Origin: Anaerolineae bacterium
GTDB lineage: Bacteria > Chloroflexota > Anaerolineae > Aggregatilineales > Phototrophicaceae
Assembly (NCBI GenBank): GCA_015492875.1
Contig: WGEI01000301.1
Location: 1 to 6,982, forward strand
DNA length: 6,982 nucleotides
Direction of reading: 5' to 3'
Shown here piece by piece: positions 1 to 5,296 of the stretch (position 1 is the first letter of the stretch; each line of letters opens with the position of its first letter). Below the pieces are notes generated by a model. It saw nothing but the letters and a program-made list of their open reading frames with translations. It was not told the origin of the DNA and ran no database searches. The translations under genes and the position numbers were made by a program.

Positions 1-69
1 ATATATGTTCAATGGCATGGTCGCAATCCTTTTCCCGATTTATTAGTTGATTCCTCTTATTGCGAATAA
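1..69 (+). CDS. 3' end of an upstream gene, product unknown (partial)
   Basis: The first 22 codons of the window are open in frame 1 and end in TAA at 67-69. The visible C-terminus contains WHGRNPFPDLLVDSSYCE, which has a natural amino-acid mix. The stop lies 3 nt before the GGAG ribosome site of the next gene (73-76) and 14 nt before its ATG, the usual spacing of genes in one operon. The start lies outside the window, and the piece is too short for a family call. It could be a chance open frame, but the tight fit to the next gene's translation signals favours a real gene end. Confidence 0.5.
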   Translation: MYVQWHGRNPFPDLLVDSSYCE

Positions 70-72
70 TAT

Positions 73-76
73 GGAG
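73..76 (+). promoter_or_regulatory. Shine-Dalgarno site that fixes the start at 84
   Basis: GGAG lies 7 nt before ATG 84-86. The frame is also open to an upstream TTG at 60, but that codon has no ribosome site and lies inside the preceding coding end. ATG 84 is therefore the better start. Confidence 0.6.
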
Positions 77-83
77 CTTAACG

Positions 84-479
84 ATGCCCGAAGTTTTGAG
101 AATCACTTCTGTCGAACAGCTTTATATCCTGTTAGATGCTATCTTAGAGGCAAAATTCCATGCAATGCCCAACGATAATGACATCTATGGCAGCCTTATT
201 GTTAACGATATAGCTCAACGCATTATAAACGCTCTTATAGCCTGTGGAGAATCGCGTGAGCGATTAGAGCAAAAACTGTCGCTCGAGCGCTATAGTAAAG
301 TGTGGGATTATAGTATTGAACGTATTTGTACAAGAAGCAAGCAATACTGGAAAAACCTAACAATTGATAAAAAGCGAGAGTATGCTCACATGTTATTTTG
401 CCCGCTTATCATATCCGATGATCGTTTAACTGAGTTTGTCCAGCAAGTCGAAGAAGCACTTACCACTAATAGGTGGTAG
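84..479 (+). CDS. Small soluble protein, first of a tandem paralogous pair (possible immunity-type protein)
   Basis: A 131-aa protein that I do not recognise. It is predicted soluble and mostly helical, with no signal peptide or membrane segment. It shares two landmarks with the next gene (493-900). Near residue 22 both have EAKFH followed by a proline. Near the C-terminus both have the pattern F-x-P-x-x-I-S-D-x-x-L-x-x-F-x-Q-x-V (here FCPLIISDDRLTEF, about residues 105-118). The two are diverged duplicates: the order of landmarks and the lengths agree, but overall identity is low. Only 13 nt separate its stop from the next ATG, so the pair is probably co-transcribed. Tandem diverged small proteins next to gene-tail fragments are typical of immunity gene arrays, but nothing in the sequence proves that role. 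It is AT-richer than the propeller gene at 2760. Confidence 0.8.
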   Translation: MPEVLRITSVEQLYILLDAILEAKFHAMPNDNDIYGSLIVNDIAQRIINALIACGESRERLEQKLSLERYSKVWDYSIERICTRSKQYWKNLTIDKKREYAHMLFCPLIISDDRLTEFVQQVEEALTTNRW

Positions 480-492
480 CATAGGAAATGCC

Positions 493-900
493 ATGAGCGA
501 CCACACGTGTGAATTAGTCTTATCTTTTTTCTATGAACTTTTGGCTTTAGGGCGTGTTATCAAAGAAGCCAAATTTCATATCCAGCCAGACAACAAAACC
601 CTAATGACTAACCCACATTTGGCTGAGGTTGCAAGAGCAGTAAGTGAAACATATCTTACCCATGTGTCTGAAGATGAGCAACGTAGAATTAAAAAAGCAG
701 AGCAATTAACCCCAGATAGACGCCAATGGCACATCGTTTTATTTCATATGGTGCACTATGCGCGCGACCAGTGGTTTGAAGCAAGTGAAGATGGTAGACG
801 ACAACTAGTGCAAATAGCCTTCGCCCCTTACACCATTTCAGATGCATTCCTAGCCCTTTTCATTCAGGAAGTCGATTTGACCATTCAAGCCCTAACTTAG
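493..900 (+). CDS. Small soluble protein, second of a tandem paralogous pair
   Basis: A 135-aa protein of unknown function. ATG 493 is preceded by AGGAAA (483-488) at normal spacing. The frame is open further upstream, but that would run into the preceding gene without a ribosome site. The protein appears helical and soluble. It keeps EAKFH (residues 25-29) and the C-terminal pattern FAPYTISDAFLALFIQEV (about residues 110-127), both shared with the 84-479 product. The middle part is charged and differs strongly between the two copies. Its TAG stop is followed at once by a GC-rich fragment of an unrelated gene (from about 901), a junction that recurs at two other places in the window. It could be an immunity protein or a small regulator; I cannot tell which. 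Confidence 0.8.
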   Translation: MSDHTCELVLSFFYELLALGRVIKEAKFHIQPDNKTLMTNPHLAEVARAVSETYLTHVSEDEQRRIKKAEQLTPDRRQWHIVLFHMVHYARDQWFEASEDGRRQLVQIAFAPYTISDAFLALFIQEVDLTIQALT

Positions 901-1006
901 TGGAAGCCGCACCGCCCGCGAAGAAGGCGACTATCTCGCTCTAGCGCAGTATAGTAACTTATTTGAACAAAATTCAGCTCATTGGAGCAATAAATGGGAC
1001 GCATAA
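896..1006 (+). pseudogene. Gene-tail fragment, copy 1 (truncated at both ends)
   Basis: After the stop at 898-900 the sequence turns GC-rich. It encodes TAREEGDYLALAQY (911-952) in a frame different from the gene before it. The twelve codons from 917 match those of the intact tail at 2562-2597, with only synonymous changes. At about 953 the match ends abruptly and AT-rich sequence begins, encoding SNLFEQNSAHWSNKWDA up to TAA 1004-1006. That stop overlaps the start of the next gene by 13 nt. The frame is closed upstream by TAA 893-895, so there is no start of its own. I read this as a leftover of a family member into which the next gene's cassette was joined. It might be a translated fusion tail, but no start supports that. 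Confidence 0.6.
917..952 (+). repeat. 36-nt coding direct repeat, copy 1
   Basis: Encodes REEGDYLALAQY. It matches 2562-2597 at 33 of 36 positions. The differences are GCT/GCA, CTA/TTA and TAT/TAC, all synonymous. The offset between copies is 1645 bp, so homologous recombination between them would remove 994-2555. Confidence 0.85.
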
Positions 1007-1416
1007 TCAATATTGAAGAAGATGTCATTGGTTATTTTATCTATATGTTCTTCAACTTCTATCTCGTTTTGGCCATAGCTACAACTATTGTCAATCGATA
1101 TATTAGTTTTAACAAAGGTATAGCTGATATTTATTTTACTCATCCATATTGGGGCAAGTTTGTTGGACTATTCTATAATCTGCGACTATTTAATTGGGTG
1201 AAAAGGGAAAATGTGAAAATCGTTTTTCTACTTATTTATCCATTGCTGGATACTTTAAATTTCTTGCTGAGTATGCCCTACATTATATCTCATTGGGCTA
1301 ACAGCACAATAAAACTGGATATATTTTTACATGCAATTATCTGGCTTTTACTTGCGCGAATAATTTGGATGAACCGAGAGCTAAAAATACTTGCGCATAA
1401 ATTAAATCAAGAGTAG
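994..1416 (+). CDS. Small multi-pass membrane protein, function unknown
   Basis: A 140-aa protein. ATG 994 is preceded by GGAG (984-987) at 6 nt. It has three or four hydrophobic segments: about residues 12-33 (VIGYFIYMFFNFYLVLAIAT), a weaker one near 52-66, one at 75-98 (IVFLLIYPLLDTLNFLL), and one at 107-125 (IFLHAIIWLLLARIIW). Charged linkers and a lysine-rich end follow. It has no cleavable signal peptide and no recognised motif. The gene is clearly AT-rich, unlike the GC-rich fragments on both sides, which suggests separate origins. In effector/immunity loci, small integral membrane proteins often protect against membrane-acting toxins. That is a possible role by analogy only. Confidence 0.8.
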   Translation: MGRIINIEEDVIGYFIYMFFNFYLVLAIATTIVNRYISFNKGIADIYFTHPYWGKFVGLFYNLRLFNWVKRENVKIVFLLIYPLLDTLNFLLSMPYIISHWANSTIKLDIFLHAIIWLLLARIIWMNRELKILAHKLNQE

Positions 1417-1578
1417 CAGCTATAGGTGCACGCGCCCAAAACGAACGTTATCAACACACTGAGCAAAGCCGACAGTCCCCCCTCCCCCCAACCACCACCA
1501 CTGCCTTCCTCTCCTGTTTTGGGGCGTTACATGCTAATTGCCCAACAGGAAATCAATCGTATCTTAGGGAGAGAGTAA
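1417..1578 (+). pseudogene. Proline-rich coding remnant, apparently frameshifted in a C-run
   Basis: This gap between two genes is not random. One frame (from 1416) reads AAIGARAQNERYQHTEQSRQ up to a tract of C6-T-C6 (about 1478-1490). Past the tract, another frame reads PQPPPLPSSPVLGRY and then MLIAQQEINRILGRE, ending in TAA TAA (1576-1581). Removing one C from the tract joins both halves into a plausible helix, proline-rich linker, helix ending. I therefore read it as the 3' remnant of a gene with a one-base insertion. The second frame alone is open from GTG 1426 (50 codons), so a short real gene is possible. It ends 5 nt before the next ATG and contains that gene's ribosome site. Confidence 0.45.
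1566..1575 (+). promoter_or_regulatory. Ribosome site of the 1584 gene, embedded in the preceding coding remnant
   Basis: AGGGAGAGAG lies 8 nt before ATG 1584 and encodes the last residues (LGRE) of the upstream remnant. Translation coupling would have been possible when that gene was intact. Confidence 0.55.
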
Positions 1579-1583
1579 TAAAT

Positions 1584-2555
1584 ATGGCTTATGGCGACTG
1601 GCAGAAAATTCTGCAGGAATATCACGAAATACTAAAACACCCAACAAATCTCGTAGCTAAACAGCAGGCAACCGCAATGTTGCAGCTCATTCCCCAAATA
1701 CAATCCCTGCTAGTTTATGAAGAATTCACGCCAATGACAAGCCTATCTGCACTTGTCCTCAGCGTAAAACCACACTTTCATCGTGTTAGCATTTTTTATT
1801 GGCAAGAAAAGTATCATGTCCAGTTGTACCATAGCTATTATGGTATCGAACAAGAGATAGCTGTTACACAAGTAGTGGACGTTATCGCTCCTTTGAAAAT
1901 GTATGTGGCTAAACTGAAAAATGCCCCCGCCAGAAATGCACCGCCTCGTAAAGGTGCTGGGTTTATCCAACTACATGCACCGAATCTGCCAAATATCGCA
2001 AAAAACATCTACGAAACCCTAGTGTATATCAGCGATATTTACCCTAACTTCAGCGGGTGGTTTGATAGTATGAAACGCCCGAAGGGGACGAGGTTATCAT
2101 TTGCACCACCGTCGGCATTGCGCGCGTTGTTAAACAATTGGGAAGACACGGCACAAGGAATAACACACATATTGCATTGCCAAGCGTCTTCAGAAGCCAT
2201 ATCAAGCTATCTATACTTGAATATCCGCGCCAAAACACTTCACCCCCATGCTGATTTCATTGCCTTTCATCACCTTGACATGCTCTCATCCGAAACGCAG
2301 GAATCACTACTATTGAAGCTCATCGATTTATGGCAACCCCAATATGCTTTTCTAATGTCTCCTGATTTTGAACAGCATCAATTAGCACACGGCAACTTGC
2401 TTCATCCTGTTGGCAATATCAATTATATCAAGCAACAAGCATCCACTCCCCCAATAAGCAGCAGCGTAGAGCCTTATAGTAAGGGTTATCTTGTTCGGTA
2501 TCTTGGTGAGGACATTGAATCCTTTATCCAACAAATCCGTCAATTGCAGGTATAA
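1584..2555 (+). CDS. Two-part soluble protein of unknown function (possibly an immunity-protein fusion)
   Basis: A 323-aa protein with no signal peptide or membrane segment. It appears to have two modules joined by a proline/basic linker (about residues 112-125, KNAPARNAPPRKGAG). The first module is a helical start, then a small alternating beta/alpha unit at about 55-110 (HFHRVSIFYWQEKYHVQLY, then a helix ending LKMYVAKLK). The second runs from about 127 to 323. It contains ISDIYPNFSGWF (149-160), SALRALLNNWED, a WQPQYAFLMSP strand-like stretch (250-260) and a final GYLVRYLGEDIESFIQQI. The order of the second module reminds me of Imm52-type immunity proteins (a helix with a conserved W, a late W-P segment, a final G-x-L-x-Y-L), but this is a memory-based resemblance, not a match. 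The codons are less GC-rich than at 2760. The stop abuts tail copy 2, in the same frame. Confidence 0.8.
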   Translation: MAYGDWQKILQEYHEILKHPTNLVAKQQATAMLQLIPQIQSLLVYEEFTPMTSLSALVLSVKPHFHRVSIFYWQEKYHVQLYHSYYGIEQEIAVTQVVDVIAPLKMYVAKLKNAPARNAPPRKGAGFIQLHAPNLPNIAKNIYETLVYISDIYPNFSGWFDSMKRPKGTRLSFAPPSALRALLNNWEDTAQGITHILHCQASSEAISSYLYLNIRAKTLHPHADFIAFHHLDMLSSETQESLLLKLIDLWQPQYAFLMSPDFEQHQLAHGNLLHPVGNINYIKQQASTPPISSSVEPYSKGYLVRYLGEDIESFIQQIRQLQV

Positions 2556-2666
2556 TCCCCCCGCGAAGAAGGCGACTATCTCGCATTAGCGCAGTACGTG
2601 GCTATGGCCGCGGCCTATGCCAACCAGCTAGAAGCCCGCCTGCCCCAGCCAGACACCGCGCGGTGA
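2556..2666 (+). pseudogene. Gene-tail fragment, copy 2 (complete 3' end)
   Basis: Directly after TAA 2553-2555, in the same frame, the sequence encodes REEGDYLALAQY (2562-2597), then VAMAAAYANQLEARLPQPD and TAR, with stop TGA 2664-2666. It is GC-rich, alanine-rich and helical, unlike the gene before it. This looks like the intact C-terminus of a protein whose beginning has been replaced by the upstream cassette. There is no start codon with a ribosome site, so it is not a gene by itself. Readthrough of TAA 2553 would fuse it to the 323-aa protein; the in-frame arrangement has a one-in-three chance of being accidental. It aligns with residues encoded at 5457-5546 in the larger tail copy. Confidence 0.6.
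2562..2597 (+). repeat. 36-nt coding direct repeat, copy 2
   Basis: Partner of 917-952: same orientation, 33 of 36 positions identical, and all three differences silent in the REEGDYLALAQY frame. Confidence 0.85.
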
Positions 2667-2714
2667 GTCGCCCTTCACAGAAAACCTATACCTTCATCAT
2701 CAAATCTCCACATT

Positions 2715-2726
2715 GCGCCCTACAAT
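2715..2726 (+). promoter_or_regulatory. Possible -10 promoter element for the Tat propeller gene
   Basis: GCGCCCTACAAT lies 33 nt before ATG 2760. It resembles GCGTGCTACAAT at 4818-4829 (10 of 12 positions), which lies at a similar distance before the next gene. No convincing -35 box is visible. The surrounding 93-nt gap (2667-2759) holds nothing else I can support except the ribosome site AAAGGGGA (2747-2754). Confidence 0.25.
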
Positions 2727-2759
2727 GGGATTAGAATATGTCATTGAAAGGGGACAGCA

Positions 2760-4742
2760 ATGCAATCACGACGTTCTTTCCTAAAGCTCATCGGGCTTGG
2801 GGGGCTGGTGCTTACCTTGCCACCATATCTTAATGCGCTAGCCCAAGCGCCACCAGAAACTCAATCCATCTCCATACGCGCCTTACTCGGCCATTCGCCC
2901 GCTGATAACGTCCTGAAGCTCTTCCGCGCCGCAGTGGACCCTGTGCGCAATCGTGTCTTTGTCAGCGGCATCATGACCCCGCATATTGGCATTCTAGACG
3001 CCGACAGCGAGCAATGGGTGGGCACAGTCAATAGCGGGTTTGACGATGGCAACGGGCTGAAATATCTCTACTATGATGCCGCCAACGATTGGCTTTTTGT
3101 TTTTAATAGCACCAATCGCACTTTGCGCACAATAGCCGTCGCTGATGATCGCATTACAGGGGAAACGCTATTAGAAAATGTGGGCGTGGGGCAACTTATC
3201 CCACATGGCGAGCGCGGTGAATTATATAGCGTCGTCGGCGCGGATGATGGCTTTCGCATCTACGATAGCCAAACCCTCGCGCTCATTCATAGCGATAGCA
3301 GCATGGGCAATACCTTAACTAGCTTGGCGCTCAATCCCGATGGCCAAACGCTTTACCTGCTCGACGCTATCAGCCCGCGCATCATTCACTATGACCTGAA
3401 TACCCGTAGCGCCGCCCAGACTATCCTGCTTGATTTACGGCGTCCGCGCCATTTCGAGTACGATAGTGTGCGCAACCGGTTTTACGTCGCGGTGCCACCC
3501 CGCTTTATCGCTGTTGTCAACGCCGACGGGCGTATTACCAACCAACTGCCTATCCCATCCGATGGCCAACTACAAACTAGCGCCTACAATCCCGCTACAG
3601 ATAGCATTATCACCCTACAAACAGAGCGGCCTACAGAAGGGCGTGTTGAGGGCATTGGGGGTATTCTGCGCGCCTATGATGCCAATACATTGCAACAGAC
3701 CAACGAACTACGCTTCGGGCGCAAGGTACATAGCATCGCGCTTAACCCACAAACAGGGGCGCTCTATTTGCCCAATGGTGATGCCTCTGTCGTTTGGCGC
3801 ATCAATGCCCAATATGAAGAGGCTACCGCCATCCGTTTAGGCGATAGCATAGAGCAAGTGCTGCTTGCTCAAGGTGGACGCTATCTCTTCATGAATAGCC
3901 GTCTCGGCGGGAACTACCTCATGCGCTACGACGTGACGAACGGCCAATTAACGACGTTCCTCGCCGGCACTTGGCCAATTCCCATCCGTCTGAACGATAG
4001 CGGCACACTGCTTTATGTACTCAACTTTTGGGATAGCACCATCACGCTCTTCGATAGCGCCACCCTAGCAGAACTAGGCACATATGGCTTTGGGCTGCCG
4101 CCCGGCTCAACTGACCGCCTGCCCGATTTCGTCCTCGATGACGCCAACCAGCGCGCCTTAATTGGCTATCCAGAATTCGCCCAAATTGTTGTTTGGGATA
4201 CGAACATCCATGGCACCACCACCACCATCGCCGTAGAGGGCTTAGAGGCTGGCACAAACGACGGCGGGCCAGGTAATTTACATGTGCAAGCCGCACCCGA
4301 TGGAGGTTTGTTCGCTTACATCGCCAAAACCCATACTCTATTACGTTATGACAGCGCCTATCGCCCGACAGGTGCGGGAGAGCGTGTACCGCCCATCACG
4401 CGCAACATGCCCGATTTGCTCTATCTCGACGCTGCACTAGGGCGCTTATTCGTTGGCCCCCATGAGTTTGACATCTCGGCCAATGCGTTCAGTAGACGCA
4501 CCCTCGCCAGTGGTACACGTATTTTTTATCATGATGAGGCTATCTACTGGGCGAATGGCATTGAGGGCAATCAGCATTTTGTCGTGCGCCTGAACCGCCA
4601 AACGCTAGCAGAAGAGCTACGCTACGATTTAGGTCAAGTCGGACAAGCGACGCCCAGCTATACTTATGACCCAGCGTCGCGCCTGCTCTATGTTGGTTAT
4701 ATGACACAAGCGCGCGTTGATGTCATTTCGGTTAATGCCTAA
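2760..4742 (+). CDS. Tat-exported beta-propeller protein (YncE/YVTN-like), substrate unknown
   Basis: A 660-aa protein. ATG 2760 follows AAAGGGGA (2747-2754). The N-terminus has a textbook twin-arginine signal: SRRSFLK at residues 3-9, a hydrophobic core at 10-20, and a likely cleavage after ALA or AQA at residues 28-30. The mature part is a series of blade-like repeats of the form [hydrophobic]-D/N-P-x-x-x-x-L/F-Y-V...I-x-x-[YFW]-D. Examples lie near residues 58-85 (VDPVRNRVFVSG), 104-128, 188-215 (LALNPDGQTLYLLDA), 230-257 (YDSVRNRFYVAV), 323-350, 409-436, 455-481, 506-532 and 634-658 (YDPASRLLYVGYM). That is enough for a large propeller or two. No catalytic residues are recognisable, so binding or scaffolding outside the membrane is likely. 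It is GC-richer than its neighbours, intact, and bounded by its own hairpin, so it is probably a separate transcription unit. Confidence 0.9.
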   Translation: MQSRRSFLKLIGLGGLVLTLPPYLNALAQAPPETQSISIRALLGHSPADNVLKLFRAAVDPVRNRVFVSGIMTPHIGILDADSEQWVGTVNSGFDDGNGLKYLYYDAANDWLFVFNSTNRTLRTIAVADDRITGETLLENVGVGQLIPHGERGELYSVVGADDGFRIYDSQTLALIHSDSSMGNTLTSLALNPDGQTLYLLDAISPRIIHYDLNTRSAAQTILLDLRRPRHFEYDSVRNRFYVAVPPRFIAVVNADGRITNQLPIPSDGQLQTSAYNPATDSIITLQTERPTEGRVEGIGGILRAYDANTLQQTNELRFGRKVHSIALNPQTGALYLPNGDASVVWRINAQYEEATAIRLGDSIEQVLLAQGGRYLFMNSRLGGNYLMRYDVTNGQLTTFLAGTWPIPIRLNDSGTLLYVLNFWDSTITLFDSATLAELGTYGFGLPPGSTDRLPDFVLDDANQRALIGYPEFAQIVVWDTNIHGTTTTIAVEGLEAGTNDGGPGNLHVQAAPDGGLFAYIAKTHTLLRYDSAYRPTGAGERVPPITRNMPDLLYLDAALGRLFVGPHEFDISANAFSRRTLASGTRIFYHDEAIYWANGIEGNQHFVVRLNRQTLAEELRYDLGQVGQATPSYTYDPASRLLYVGYMTQARVDVISVNA

Positions 4743-4748
4743 CCTCGC

Positions 4749-4782
4749 AGTAGGCCGATGCGTCTTCTATCATTGGCCTACT
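4749..4782 (+). terminator. Strong hairpin after the propeller gene, probable terminator without T-run
   Basis: AGTAGGCCGATG (4749-4760) pairs with CATTGGCCTACT (4771-4782): 12 pairs including one G-U, with a 10-nt loop. It starts 6 nt after the stop of the propeller gene. No T-tract follows, so it may be a weak or Rho-assisted terminator, or a 3' stabilising structure that also works on the opposite strand. Confidence 0.6.
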
Positions 4783-4817
4783 CAATGCACTTATCGCTGC
4801 CCCGCATCCTCATCCTA

Positions 4818-4829
4818 GCGTGCTACAAT
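4818..4829 (+). promoter_or_regulatory. Possible extended -10 promoter for the frameshifted membrane gene
   Basis: The element contains TGCTACAAT (4821-4829), an extended -10 box with TG one base before the hexamer. It lies just after the upstream hairpin and 30 nt before ATG 4860 (23 nt before ATG 4853). No -35 box is visible at 16-18 nt. It resembles the element at 2715-2726. Confidence 0.35.
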
Positions 4830-4859
4830 TTTACCCAAAGAAGCGCAAAACGATGGGAA

Positions 4860-5296
4860 ATGAAAGTGAATATTGGAGAAATTTTTGGTTTATTCACAAC
4901 ACCACTAGTCTCAGCTCTTGGAGCAATTGTGGTTATAATTTTCGCTGCGCAAAGATTAGAGATTGATGCCCGTGAAACTTTTTTAACCAAATAGCCCAAA
5001 AGACAGATATTTTTAATCGAGCGCTGCATTGGGCATCTCAACCGAAGTATACAGTCGCGTTTTTCCCAAAGCGAAAGCACGAGAATAAAGTAGAAGACAT
5101 ACAGCAAAATATCCTACTCGAAAAAGCAGGAGGCTATCTATTAATCATATTGAGTGTATTTAATTTGTGCTTAACGATGGTAAATAATCCTGAACTCAGA
5201 AACGCAATCATTTCACTTCCAGTATTCCTCTCTCATTTATATGTTTTGTTCTGCTTGCTCTATACTTTGAAAAGCATAGAGAAGTTGATGAAATAA
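4860..5296 (+). pseudogene. Three-helix membrane protein gene split by a -1 frameshift
   Basis: The first frame, from ATG 4860, gives MKVNIGEIFGLFTTPL and a hydrophobic helix (VSALGAIVVIIFAAQ). It continues RLEIDARETF and stops at TAG 4992-4994. The -1 frame is open from just before the T-run to TAA 5294-5296. It reads FFNQIAQKTDIFNRALHW, then a basic stretch (FFPKRKHENK), then two more hydrophobic helices (GGYLLIILSVFNLCLTMV and IISLPVFLSHLYVLFCLLY). Joined at T6 (4979-4984), the product is about 145 aa with three membrane segments, helix one near residues 16-31. Such continuity of character shows this was one gene. It is AT-rich, unlike both flanks. The ribosome site is poor for ATG 4860; AAAGAAG (4836-4842) better suits ATG 4853 in another frame. 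Disabled gene, sequencing error in the T-run, or programmed frameshifting are all possible. Confidence 0.7.
4979..4985 (+). promoter_or_regulatory. Candidate -1 frameshift heptamer T TTT TTA
   Basis: The zero-frame codons are ACT TTT TTA, the X XXY YYZ arrangement used by HIV-1 for -1 frameshifting. Slipping back one base enters exactly the frame that encodes the rest of the membrane protein. Eight nt downstream, GCCCAA (4994-4999) can pair with TTGGGC (5029-5034) across a 29-nt loop. That stem is short and weak, so a plain T deletion remains the simpler explanation. Confidence 0.3.

Noticed and set aside
1743..2238. Two minus-strand open frames (1743-1970 and 2050-2238)
   Set aside because: Both are antisense to the 323-aa gene and show no translation signals.
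3430..3840. Plus-strand open frame of 136 codons inside the propeller gene
   Set aside because: It lies in another frame of an intact 660-aa gene with clear blade repeats; a shadow frame.
4042..4296. Minus-strand open frame rich in arginine and tryptophan
   Set aside because: Antisense shadow of the propeller gene; composition is typical of reversed GC-rich codons.
4758..4859. Upstream start (ATG 4758) for the first half of the split membrane gene
   Set aside because: It would begin inside the terminator-like hairpin, lacks a ribosome site, and adds a sequence without coding character.
4823..5107. Minus-strand open frame of 94 codons
   Set aside because: It is antisense to the frameshifted membrane gene, whose two halves explain the region better.
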